Below, piece after piece: positions 26,890-34,282 of a DNA stretch of 38,179 nucleotides; position 1 is the first letter of the stretch; each line of letters opens with the position of its first letter. Location: positions 1 through 38,179 of the forward strand of contig JALSRZ010000155.1 in the NCBI GenBank assembly GCA_026984515.1, in the 5' to 3' direction. Source of the stretch: Thiohalobacter sp. Lineage in GTDB: Bacteria; Pseudomonadota; Gammaproteobacteria; DSM-19610. A program made the translations under genes and the position numbers. Below the pieces are notes generated by a model. That model had not been told where the DNA came from and did not search any database. It worked only from the letters and a program-made list of their open reading frames with translations.

Positions 26890-27720
26890 CTAGAAGGGCA
26901 AGCCGGTTTTCCTGCGCTTCAGCTCTTTTGTTTTGCACACGATCATATACTCATAAATCGTCTTCAGCATGCTCAACATGAATCCTGCCCGCCCTTCGAG
27001 CAGTCCACCGCGCAGAAAATAAAACACGATGAAAACAAGCAGCGGTCTTCCCGGCAATGAGTACACCAGTGCCTTCTGCATTTTGCGCCGCTGCACCGGA
27101 TCCCTGCTGAACAGGTCGTGCCACCGGTGCTCCCCCGGCGGCGCCTGCAATTTCAGCTCGGCCTCCATGGTCGAGTAACGATTGTGTTTCTCGAACCACG
27201 CGTGCAGCCCCTTGTTGAAAGGGTAGTGGTACAGGTGATGCTCCAGTGAACCAACCTTGCCGTCCGTGCAATACTCCTCGTTAATACTGCGCTCGACCCG
27301 AACCTGCCCTTTCCGGATCAGACGCCCGAACCAGGTCGGGTAACCGCTGCTGTGTTTCAGCCACTTGCCCATCAGGAAATCCTTGCGGCGCATCCGGAAC
27401 ATGCTCACCTCATCCGGGCATGAGTCAACGACTGCCCTGATTTCATCGGCCAGTTCGACAGGCACCACCTCATCCGCATCAACCATCAGTATCCAGGGAT
27501 ACTTATACTCAATGTCTTTGAGTCCGTAGTTCCGCTGTGCGGCATAATTGTCAAACGCACGGTACTCCACCCTGACACCCGCCTGTTGCGCCAGCTCCCG
27601 GGTGCGATCACTGCTGCCGGAATCCAGTACCACTACATCATCTGTCCACCCCAGAGAATCCAGGCAACGAGGCAGATTGGCTTCCTCGTCCAGCGTGAGA
27701 ATCAGAACGGATATACTCAT
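26890..27720 (-). CDS. Glycosyltransferase family 2, WaaE/KdtX-like
   Basis: This is a 276-residue GT-A enzyme. The nucleotide-binding part begins VLILTLDEEANLPRCLDSL, with VVLDSGSSDRT. The metal-binding motif is DADE in MVDADEVVP (about 75-80). The acceptor side has LIRKGQVRVE and HHLYHYPF. The C-terminus has a hydrophobic segment through LLVFIVFYFLRGG and a basic tail (KTKELKRRKTG), as in WaaE-type beta-1,4-glucosyl transferases of the LPS core. It probably works at the membrane face. Its ATG overlaps the kinase-like gene's TGA (27717-27720), so they are co-translated. Confidence 0.93.
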   Translation of the reverse strand: MSISVLILTLDEEANLPRCLDSLGWTDDVVVLDSGSSDRTRELAQQAGVRVEYRAFDNYAAQRNYGLKDIEYKYPWILMVDADEVVPVELADEIRAVVDSCPDEVSMFRMRRKDFLMGKWLKHSSGYPTWFGRLIRKGQVRVERSINEEYCTDGKVGSLEHHLYHYPFNKGLHAWFEKHNRYSTMEAELKLQAPPGEHRWHDLFSRDPVQRRKMQKALVYSLPGRPLLVFIVFYFLRGGLLEGRAGFMLSMLKTIYEYMIVCKTKELKRRKTGLPF

Positions 27721-28382
27721 CGCTCCCCTCCGGGTCTGGTCTTCTCCACCACCTGTTTAACGGCCTCTTCGATGGTTGAGTTGTTTTCAACCGTTTCTAC
27801 CCAGGAACGAGCGGCATACTCCCGGTATAAATCCCAGCGCCGCTGAAAGTTACCATCATGCACATTTTCCGGCCGACACTGAAGAACCGCCTGCTGATCC
27901 CGCATGATGAGGAAGCACTGGGCATGCGCCGGCATCAAACCACGAAACAGCCTTTCCAGTCGTCCGCCGGCCATAAACCGGATCCGGGTATCGACTTCCA
28001 GATCGATCATGATATCCAGCACATAACGGTCGCACACCAGCGCTTGTGAACCCAGGGCGGAAGGCAGGTAAACCAGCAGGATACTCACCAGCAGGGTATC
28101 CAGGTAGGTAAAAATGATGAACAGCCAGGACACAACACGGGATTTGTAGAAATCGTGGTACCCCACCCGCACACCGTCGGGGTATTCATAGCGGGTCAGT
28201 CCGGCCAGCCGGCAGAATGCCAGCAGTAACTTTGTCAGATAGTGATTGTAGCGGAGCCACACGTACCGGGTCGGCAGGCCAGCGGCCTCGAGTCCGCACC
28301 TGACCCCCTCGATGATAGATGTTTTTCCACAGCCGTCTATTCCGCTGACACAAATCACCGGATGCCGGCGCTGCCTGCTCAC
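27717..28382 (-). CDS. Thymidylate-kinase-like P-loop protein
   Basis: This 221-residue protein resembles the TMP kinase fold. Walker A is GIDGCGKTS at 14-22. The family's DRY motif is at CDRYVLD, and a LID-like RPENVHDGNFQRRWDLY region follows. Between them lies an unusually hydrophobic stretch (VSWLFIIFTYLDTLLVSILLVYL) not expected in a soluble nucleotide kinase. The start is GTG at 28380-28382, overlapping the TGA of the preceding glycosyltransferase (GTGA), with GGAG about 8 bases upstream; a much longer open frame to 28856 reads out of phase through that gene. Sitting between two glycosyltransferase genes suggests a sugar or lipid kinase role, but the substrate is unknown. A general tmk is usually found elsewhere, near holB. 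Confidence 0.8.
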   Translation of the reverse strand: MSRQRRHPVICVSGIDGCGKTSIIEGVRCGLEAAGLPTRYVWLRYNHYLTKLLLAFCRLAGLTRYEYPDGVRVGYHDFYKSRVVSWLFIIFTYLDTLLVSILLVYLPSALGSQALVCDRYVLDIMIDLEVDTRIRFMAGGRLERLFRGLMPAHAQCFLIMRDQQAVLQCRPENVHDGNFQRRWDLYREYAARSWVETVENNSTIEEAVKQVVEKTRPGGER

Positions 28383-29581
28383 TGCACTTCTCCGCGAACG
28401 GCTGCAATCCCGGCAGATATACAATCCAGCCATTGGTCCACCATTTCGTCCCAGTCCGGATGATGCCGGTAACAGGACAGCGTCGCCGCACACCGGTCTG
28501 CATAAAATGTGCTGTCCGACAACAGGCGCTGCATGGAAGCAGCCAGCCCGTCCACGTCCCCCAGCGCCACGGCCATACCGGACTGGCTTACGTAGTCGCC
28601 AGTGCCACCGGTCAGCGTTGTGATGACCGGTTTCCCATAACGCATGGATTCTATTATGGCCAGCGGAATCTCGGAGGGGACGGTTACAAACGGAAGCACA
28701 ACGCTGTGGCAGGCCGCAATATAGGCATCCAGCAGCACCCGTTCCACGGACTCCCACACGGTATATACCCTTGCGCGGTATTTCATGCCTTCGATCAGAC
28801 GCCGAAGTCGCGCCGATTCCAGTGGTGCGTCCGAACGGAACAGGCACAGCAGACAAACATCCCTGTTTTCCTCCGCAAGCCGCTCAAAGGCACCGAGTAA
28901 TTCGTAAATCCCACGAATGCCACTGGGCGGCCCGGCAAACAGGTAGTATGGACGCTCACCGCGCCAGGCAATAAAGTCATCGGGCAATGGTTTCATTTCC
29001 ATATCGATTTCGCCACTCTCCCGCCCTGGAGGGATCGCCCGCACCTCATCACCACTCCAGCCCCCTGCACGGGCCGCGGCTGCCGTAAGCTCAGTCATTG
29101 CGATCAGCCGGACAAAATCCCGTTGCCTCCAGCGGGACAATTGCCGGCTTTTTGCGCTCAAGGCCTCCACGATATAGGGCAGCGCACCCCGAAGACCAAT
29201 ACGTTTGGCCGCATAAAGCGTATCGACCAGTCGATAGACACCCCCGGGGAAATAGCCGACCAGCGGTACGCCCAAACGGGAGATCGCCCGGACACGCCAG
29301 CCGGGTTCCCGCCAGACCAACGGCCAAACCAGTGCATCGCAGGGCCAATCCTCCAGCACCGCCTCCATTTCCTGTTGCAGAACCTCCCTGCCTTTTGGTA
29401 TGGACAAGGTACCGGCAGGAATTCCCTGCCCCCCCAGTTCGGCCCTTTGACTTCCCAGGGACAGGAGCCTGGACTCACAACCCCGGTTCCGCGCACGGCC
29501 CACCACTTCACACACAGTGCGCCACGGCATCAGGTGCGCATTGCACTCCGTCAAGTCATGCGTTACCACAAGAATCCGCAT
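28379..29581 (-). CDS. Glycosyltransferase family 4
   Basis: This is a 400-residue GT-B protein. The N-terminus is MRILVVTHDLTECNAHLMPW, followed by LGVPLVGYFPGGVYRLVD and RLIAMTELTAAA. The C-terminal half has FAGPPSGIRGIYELLGAFERL, CLLCLFRSDAPL and the GT4 motif in LPFVTVPSEIPLAIIESMRYGKPVITT (E-x7-E-like, with E in PSEIPLAIIES). Its start is ATG at 29579-29581, with AGGAAG and AGGTG upstream. It is followed by the kinase-like gene in a GTGA overlap and preceded by another GT4 gene 28 bases away. It lengthens the glycan; the sugar is unknown. Confidence 0.88.
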   Translation of the reverse strand: MRILVVTHDLTECNAHLMPWRTVCEVVGRARNRGCESRLLSLGSQRAELGGQGIPAGTLSIPKGREVLQQEMEAVLEDWPCDALVWPLVWREPGWRVRAISRLGVPLVGYFPGGVYRLVDTLYAAKRIGLRGALPYIVEALSAKSRQLSRWRQRDFVRLIAMTELTAAAARAGGWSGDEVRAIPPGRESGEIDMEMKPLPDDFIAWRGERPYYLFAGPPSGIRGIYELLGAFERLAEENRDVCLLCLFRSDAPLESARLRRLIEGMKYRARVYTVWESVERVLLDAYIAACHSVVLPFVTVPSEIPLAIIESMRYGKPVITTLTGGTGDYVSQSGMAVALGDVDGLAASMQRLLSDSTFYADRCAATLSCYRHHPDWDEMVDQWLDCISAGIAAVRGEVQ

Positions 29582-29609
29582 TGCACCTGCTTCCTGAATA
29601 ATGAACAGC

Positions 29610-30788
29610 TCATCCCGTTTTCGCCTGCCTGTCCAGACAGGCACCCAGCCAGTCCGCTGTTTTATCCAGCATGACACCCTCGCTGAATTCTGCCAGGAAC
29701 CTGGTGCGCGCCGCATTGCCCAGTTGCGCTCGCAACGCCGGCTGCGCTACCAGTCTCTCCAGTGCGTCCTGCAGACCGCTGACATCCGCAGGCCTGACCA
29801 CCAATGCTTCTTTCTCATGACGAACCGATTCCGTGTTGCCACCCACATCAGTGGCCACGATGGCCTTGCCCGCGCGCATGGCTTCCAGCAGGGCGATAGA
29901 GTGATACTCCGCCAGGGAAGGCAAGGCAAAGATATCGAAGGCCGAAAGGCAGGCCTCGATATCCGAGCGAAAACCGGTAAAACGCACGCGCGACGCCAGA
30001 CCCAGCTCTTGCGCTTTTGCCTGCAATTCCCGCTCCACAGATCCCGTCCCTACCACAACCAGCACAAGCCGGGCATGCTTTTCTGCCAGACGGGAAAAAG
30101 CTGTCAGCAGATATTCAATGCCTTTAACCGGGTCGAGCCGGGAAGCAATTCCGATTGCCAGCCAGCCCTCATCCAGCTGCCATTCTTCACGCAGCCTGCG
30201 GCCTGCTTGCGCTGCACACTGGCGGTCTTCTATGCCGTTGTGTATAACCGTCACCAGGTCTTCGGCCACTCCTTTCCCGACCAGATACTTTTTTGAATAA
30301 GCGGCTACCGCTACCGTGCCCAACGTTCTTCGTATATGCCATTCCGTAAAGCCGTTGAACAGCGGGGCCAGCCATTTCCTGGCCCGGGTGGTGGCGTGGT
30401 ACAGGCCGTGATAGGAACTGATGATGTCACCCTTGAAACAGCCACCCAGCTGCAGCAATCTGGCCACAAAGTGCCCGTTGAAGCCGTGAGTCAGGATCAA
30501 ATCCGGCTGTGCTGCTCGCAAGTGTCTGCAAAGTTTGCGCAGCCATGAGAAATCACCCCTGGAATTCAGCACGATTTCCAGTGCGTTCAGCTCAGCCAGG
30601 GTTTCCTCGTCGACCTGCCAGTTCCGGCCCCGTATGCAGACATGCTCGATACCGATGCCCGCCCGGTGCGCAGCCTTGTCGACCAGTACACCGTACTTGC
30701 CGACCCCGCCGATCGAATATCCCCAATGAAGACTGAGTACTTTTTTATCGCCTGGATCTGCCACTTCTTTATAACTCGTTATACGCAA
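29610..30788 (-). CDS. Glycosyltransferase family 4
   Basis: This is a GT-B enzyme of about 392 residues. The acceptor side has LSLHWGYSIGGVGKYGVLVDKAA, LTHGFNGHF and SYHGLYH. The donor half has IGIASRLDPVKGIEYLL, LVVVGTGSVER, VRFTGFRSDI, then LPSLAEYHSIALLEAMRAGKAIVATDVGGN with the E-x7-E pair. The outermost start is TTG at 30786-30788, with no clear ribosome site and adjoining a dispersed repeat. GTG at 30762-30764 would remove eight residues and is as likely. It may lead the operon running to fcl, with candidate promoters at 30946-30973. Confidence 0.9.
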   Translation of the reverse strand: MRITSYKEVADPGDKKVLSLHWGYSIGGVGKYGVLVDKAAHRAGIGIEHVCIRGRNWQVDEETLAELNALEIVLNSRGDFSWLRKLCRHLRAAQPDLILTHGFNGHFVARLLQLGGCFKGDIISSYHGLYHATTRARKWLAPLFNGFTEWHIRRTLGTVAVAAYSKKYLVGKGVAEDLVTVIHNGIEDRQCAAQAGRRLREEWQLDEGWLAIGIASRLDPVKGIEYLLTAFSRLAEKHARLVLVVVGTGSVERELQAKAQELGLASRVRFTGFRSDIEACLSAFDIFALPSLAEYHSIALLEAMRAGKAIVATDVGGNTESVRHEKEALVVRPADVSGLQDALERLVAQPALRAQLGNAARTRFLAEFSEGVMLDKTADWLGACLDRQAKTG

Positions 30789-30837
30789 GGAAGCTGATTT
30801 ATTCGATGTACGTCATACCGGCGAAGGCAGGAATCCT
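30788..30837. repeat. Dispersed intergenic repeat, family B (copy 4, longest)
   Basis: AGGAAGCTGATTTATTC (30788-30804), then CGTCATACCGGCGAAGGCAG (30811-30830) and GAATCC. It joins both halves of the family seen apart elsewhere (3670 and 8189). It lies directly upstream of the GT4 start. Confidence 0.5.
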
Positions 30838-30930
30838 GCGCAACCGGCCGATCAGGGCTTTATCCATGCCAAGCAGAAAACGGGCACTGATTTTTGCTGC
30901 CTCATCCCACTATCATACCGGTCAGCCCGC

Positions 30931-30959
30931 TTGTTTTATTGTCGGAATATACTTATATT
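30931..30959 (+). promoter_or_regulatory. Candidate sigma-70 promoter of the nucleotidyltransferase gene
   Basis: TTGTTT (30931-30936), 17 bases, TATATT (30954-30959). The -10 matches in five of six positions, while the -35 is weak. It overlaps the palindrome at 30944-30961. Confidence 0.38.
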
Positions 30960-30961
30960 CC
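30944..30961. promoter_or_regulatory. Palindrome in the divergent promoter region, possible operator
   Basis: GGAATATA, CT, TATATTCC is a perfect 8-base inverted repeat. It covers the -10 of the plus-strand promoter and of a minus-strand candidate (TGTACA at 30968-30973, 16 bases, TATATT at 30946-30951). Such a site could let one regulator control both directions. Confidence 0.4.
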
Positions 30962-31121
30962 CCTTTCTGTACAGGCTCCTGATTCTGGCACCAACCGCCT
31001 GTAAATAAAACTGTTTTTGATGCAATCCCCTACCCGGGCTCCAGCCACACTGCAGCCCGGCAATGTACAGGCAGGCAGCGCACCAGTCGTCCCGCAGCGA
31101 GCAGAATACGACAGTCAGGCA

Positions 31122-31814
31122 ATGGCCCGGAAAAAGAAAATAAAATCGTCGCACGACGGAAAGTTCCATTTTACCAATTTCCTGAGGAACTGGCTGCATC
31201 AGGCTATTACTTACATGGATAAAGGTGAGCGGACCATACGTCTGCTCATGGAAAGCGGTGAAGTCCTGATCCTGTGGCTTATCCTGGTAAACACGACCGC
31301 ATCCTCCAGCTCCGGACAGTACGCAATACTGCTGTTTGCTATCGTGCTGGTGCACACCCTGAACTGGCTACTCAATGGTAATTTCTGGGCTTTATATCTG
31401 TTCGCAGTTCCGTCAGCCAGAAACCCGGGGGAAGTAGAAACCGTACGCTACCTCAACGAAATGGCAACCCGGCTCAGCCGCTATGATTCCATTACCGGCC
31501 TGGCTATTTTCGGCAGTGTCACGCGCGGCAAATGGCACAACTGCAGCGATATCGACATCCGGATCATCAGGAAGCCCGGGGTGACCAACCTTATTTCAGC
31601 TTCACTTGTATCTATCAGGGAACGCGCTCGCGCCTTCTTCAAAAGACAACCCCTGGACCTGTTTCTTGCAGATGACATCAGCTTCCTGCGCAAAATGCGC
31701 AGCGATGAAACACCGGTATTTCTGATTAAACGGGATTCACGACTGGAGAGGGAATACCCGGACAACCCGGCTATCGCCCTGGAAAGACTTGCAGCACACC
31801 CTCCGGAAAACTAG
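31122..31814 (+). CDS. Membrane-anchored nucleotidyltransferase-domain protein
   Basis: The protein has a basic N-terminus, two adjacent membrane helices (ILWLILVNTTASSSS to about LLFAIVLVHTLNWLL), the motif LNGNFWALYLFA, then a MNT-type nucleotidyltransferase core. The core has IFGSVTRGKWHNCSDIDIRI, with the GS and two catalytic-type Asp, and PLDLFLADD, with a third acidic site. Family members move NMP groups to proteins, RNA or sugars, and this one's target is unknown. It is the only plus-strand gene in the polysaccharide block. ATG at 31122 (230 residues) is preferred because the frame upstream is low in recognisable content; ATG at 31017 would add 35 residues, and neither has a good ribosome site. 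Its TAG stop is the first triplet of a dispersed repeat. Confidence 0.78.
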   Translation: MARKKKIKSSHDGKFHFTNFLRNWLHQAITYMDKGERTIRLLMESGEVLILWLILVNTTASSSSGQYAILLFAIVLVHTLNWLLNGNFWALYLFAVPSARNPGEVETVRYLNEMATRLSRYDSITGLAIFGSVTRGKWHNCSDIDIRIIRKPGVTNLISASLVSIRERARAFFKRQPLDLFLADDISFLRKMRSDETPVFLIKRDSRLEREYPDNPAIALERLAAHPPEN

Positions 31815-31824
31815 GGAAGCGCTG
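31811..31824. repeat. Dispersed intergenic repeat, family B (end fragment)
   Basis: CTAGGGAAGCGCTG. It matches, with one change, the minus-strand end at 3670-3696 (TAGCGAAGCGCTG). It carries the stop of the nucleotidyltransferase gene. GGCCTGTTAA at 31836-31845 repeats part of the inverted repeat near cutA. Confidence 0.4.
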
Positions 31825-31860
31825 CAATCTCTAACGGCCTGTTAAACCTGTCAGGCTGCA

Positions 31861-33129
31861 TTATCGCCTGGCATACAACACTCTAGCCGGCTTTTCTTCC
31901 TTGTGCTCCCGCTTGTTTTCGTCCACATCATCGTTCTCACCTGGCTCAAGCAGCGACAAATTGGCAATCAGGCCCATCAGGAAAAACATATGCAGGATAC
32001 GAGCACCTGTCACGTCATTAGTAATAGCGATCAAAATCAGCATGGTATAGGAACACCACAATATTTTGCCCAATGACGTGACGAGCTCAGTATCGTTCGG
32101 GATCGAATTCAGACACTTGTAGGTTCCCCATATAAGCAGCATAAAGATCACCAGACCGGGTACACCACCAACTATCAAGGAACTGATCAGCACGTTGTGA
32201 ACTGAACCAAGGTGGAAAGCCGTCCCCCCCCTTGTCCCCACGCTATATCCGGCTCCTCCCGTACCCAGCACCGGGTTGTCCATCGCAATTTTAGCCATGC
32301 GCCCCCAGAACGCCAGCCTTCCCGTCAGATCCTTGATATAGAGATCAATGTTATATACCCGCTCAATAGATGTCTGAACCTCCTTTTCATCCTCTATGTA
32401 AACATCCTCAAATGCGACCGAACTTGCCATAATCACCGCAACAAACGCACCTATAAATATCATAAATGCATACGATGCATAGCGTCGTAGCCCCATATTC
32501 ATCCACAACCTGTGAGCAACCGGAGTAAAAATTACAAACGAAATAATTGCCATGCGCGTAAAACTGATAATCAACGCGGCAAATAGAACCGCGCAGGATG
32601 ACATGACAATAACGTATTTCGTTTTACCGCTTACGTGGGTGCGCAAAAACAGCAGTACCCACGTACCAACGGCAAAGATTGCGCTCAGCGTTATGGTGCT
32701 GTACATCACGCCTTCAACCCCTTCGGGACGCACACCATAGGTAATGTAGTAGTGGATAAACATCGCCGCCTGCACCAGCATCCCCGGGGTAAGAAACAGC
32801 AGTCCGTATTTCATCACCTGGGGAGTGATATGTGCTTTTCGCAATACGAAATAGATAATCACCGGAGCCAGCACGTTCCAGCGGTAGTAACGCATAGACA
32901 CATACCAGTCGTCACCACCTGCGCCTACTGACACCAGGTTAAAGACAGCGTAAACGATAATAACCACATCCAGGAAAAGTATACGCTTGACAGCACCGCT
33001 GTTTTCACCGGACATCAGCATGGCAAAGACAACACCGAGCAGGACAATCTCCAGCAGTAAAACGTGACCGCCCACCGTCACCTGTGTGAGCGGCATGACA
33101 GCGAACAAAGCGTAGAGTGACCACTTCAT
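31861..33129 (-). CDS. O-antigen ligase/polymerase-like (Wzy/WaaL) membrane protein
   Basis: The 422-residue protein has about eleven membrane helices and a large periplasmic loop holding RLAFWGRMAKIAMDNP, then LGTGGAGYS and, after it, HNVLISSLIVGGVPGLVIF. This is the pattern of the Wzy_C/O-antigen ligase family, which joins or polymerises lipid-linked repeat units in the periplasm. Exosortase loci often hold such a ligase. The C-terminus is polar and charged (EPGENDDVDENKREHKEE). I use ATG at 33127-33129; a TTG at 33141 would add four residues. It follows a GT4 gene by 15 bases and converges on the nucleotidyltransferase gene. Base composition is visibly poorer in GC than in the dsbD-prsR part. 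Confidence 0.86.
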   Translation of the reverse strand: MKWSLYALFAVMPLTQVTVGGHVLLLEIVLLGVVFAMLMSGENSGAVKRILFLDVVIIVYAVFNLVSVGAGGDDWYVSMRYYRWNVLAPVIIYFVLRKAHITPQVMKYGLLFLTPGMLVQAAMFIHYYITYGVRPEGVEGVMYSTITLSAIFAVGTWVLLFLRTHVSGKTKYVIVMSSCAVLFAALIISFTRMAIISFVIFTPVAHRLWMNMGLRRYASYAFMIFIGAFVAVIMASSVAFEDVYIEDEKEVQTSIERVYNIDLYIKDLTGRLAFWGRMAKIAMDNPVLGTGGAGYSVGTRGGTAFHLGSVHNVLISSLIVGGVPGLVIFMLLIWGTYKCLNSIPNDTELVTSLGKILWCSYTMLILIAITNDVTGARILHMFFLMGLIANLSLLEPGENDDVDENKREHKEEKPARVLYARR

Positions 33130-33144
33130 CAGACGTAACAACCG

Positions 33145-34281
33145 TTATATAGCAAGTTTTTCAATATACCGGACCAGACTTCTCGCCTGCCGTTTCCAGC
33201 TTATTATCTCTTCCAGCATGGGTCTTGCCACCGGCGCGCTACCCTTCTCGATCAGGTTTGCGATTGCAACCGCCAGATTCTCCGGCAAGGAGTCGATGGC
33301 CAGCTCCACTCCGCCGGTCTGGTCTGAAACCCATCGATGCGCGGGAATGTCAGTAGCCACAATGGGTATACCCATCGCCAGGTACTCCATCAATTTGATG
33401 GGGCTGCTCACCCGCCACCAGACAATATCCGGAAACGGAAGAATCGCGACATCGGCCGTTCGCACATACTTCGGCACATCCGCATACGGGACTTTCCCGG
33501 TAAATATCACACGCTCTGATATCGCCATATCAGAAGCAAGCGCTTCCAGCTCCGCTTTGCCCTTGCCGTCTCCCACGATCAGAAACACGAGATCCGGGTA
33601 GCGATCCTTTAACGATGCGACCGCCCGGATCGCATCCTGTAAACCGCGGTTGGGCGAAAGTGTGCCGTGGTAGAGCAACACCCTTTTATTGTCCAGGCCC
33701 AGCTCCAGGCGCATGGATCCACCCTCAGGTTCAAAATGCTCCAGGCACACTCCGGATGTCCATACACCAAGCTCCCCCCTGATATGCTTCAAGTGCGGTC
33801 TTACCGTATCACCCAGCATGGGAGTTATAACAGTCATCCCGTCACAAAACCGGTCTGCAAGACGAATGGCTGCATTGTAACGCCAGACCTCGCGTTTGCT
33901 ACGCCAGCCATGATCAAGATCAACGGGAATAGTTCGTATATCCAGAACATATCTGGGCCTTCTCCCCCTGAACAGGGCAAACAGACGCAGAAACGGCAGC
34001 AAGTGACAAACCTGCGATCCGAACATCACGGCTTCTGCGTCCGTGGCAAGTGCCGCACTGAACATCCTCCAGTGAAAGCGAACCCTTGCCGCCACGGATG
34101 AAGGCGGTGTGTGTACATACTCCACATGGCTGAAACCGTCCAGCGGGATCTTCTCCTTTCGGTAGGCGACCACGGTTTCCATCTCGTGACCCTGTTCGGC
34201 CAGCCCCCTGGCCATCTCGTTCTTGCTGGTAAACTGAAATGCTCCATCCACAGTCAGCGGAATCAACCATACAATTTTCAT
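33145..34281 (-). CDS. Glycosyltransferase family 4
   Basis: This 378-residue GT-B enzyme starts MKIVWLIPLTVDGAFQFTS, with KNEMARGLAEQGHEME. The middle has YVLDIRTIPVDLDHGWRS, then GMTVITPML. The donor half has LYHGTLSPNRGLQDAI, FLIVGDGKGKAELE, VIFTGKVPYADVPKY, ILPFPDIVWWRVSSPIKLMEYLAMGIPIVATD. The E in KLMEYLAMG is the second Glu of the motif. It lies one base after the toroid-like gene's stop and just ahead of the Wzy-like gene, so it belongs to the right-hand operon. The sugar transferred is unknown. Confidence 0.92.
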   Translation of the reverse strand: MKIVWLIPLTVDGAFQFTSKNEMARGLAEQGHEMETVVAYRKEKIPLDGFSHVEYVHTPPSSVAARVRFHWRMFSAALATDAEAVMFGSQVCHLLPFLRLFALFRGRRPRYVLDIRTIPVDLDHGWRSKREVWRYNAAIRLADRFCDGMTVITPMLGDTVRPHLKHIRGELGVWTSGVCLEHFEPEGGSMRLELGLDNKRVLLYHGTLSPNRGLQDAIRAVASLKDRYPDLVFLIVGDGKGKAELEALASDMAISERVIFTGKVPYADVPKYVRTADVAILPFPDIVWWRVSSPIKLMEYLAMGIPIVATDIPAHRWVSDQTGGVELAIDSLPENLAVAIANLIEKGSAPVARPMLEEIISWKRQARSLVRYIEKLAI

Positions 34282-34282
34282 A

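Larger units (their letters stand above)
30838..31121. other. Divergent gap between GT4 operon and nucleotidyltransferase gene
   Basis: Apart from the palindrome and promoters near 30930-30974 and the repeat at its left end, no further gene is seen. If the nucleotidyltransferase starts at 31017 rather than 31122, the last 105 bases are coding. Confidence 0.5.

Noticed and set aside
28383-28856. Upstream extension of the kinase-like frame
   Set aside because: It lies out of frame inside a clear GT4 gene. GTG at 28382 has a ribosome site and starts just before Walker A.
30882-30899. Sigma-54-like GGGCAC...TTGCT before the nucleotidyltransferase gene
   Set aside because: GG and GC are 11 bases apart rather than the strict 10, and a sigma-70-like pair fits better downstream.
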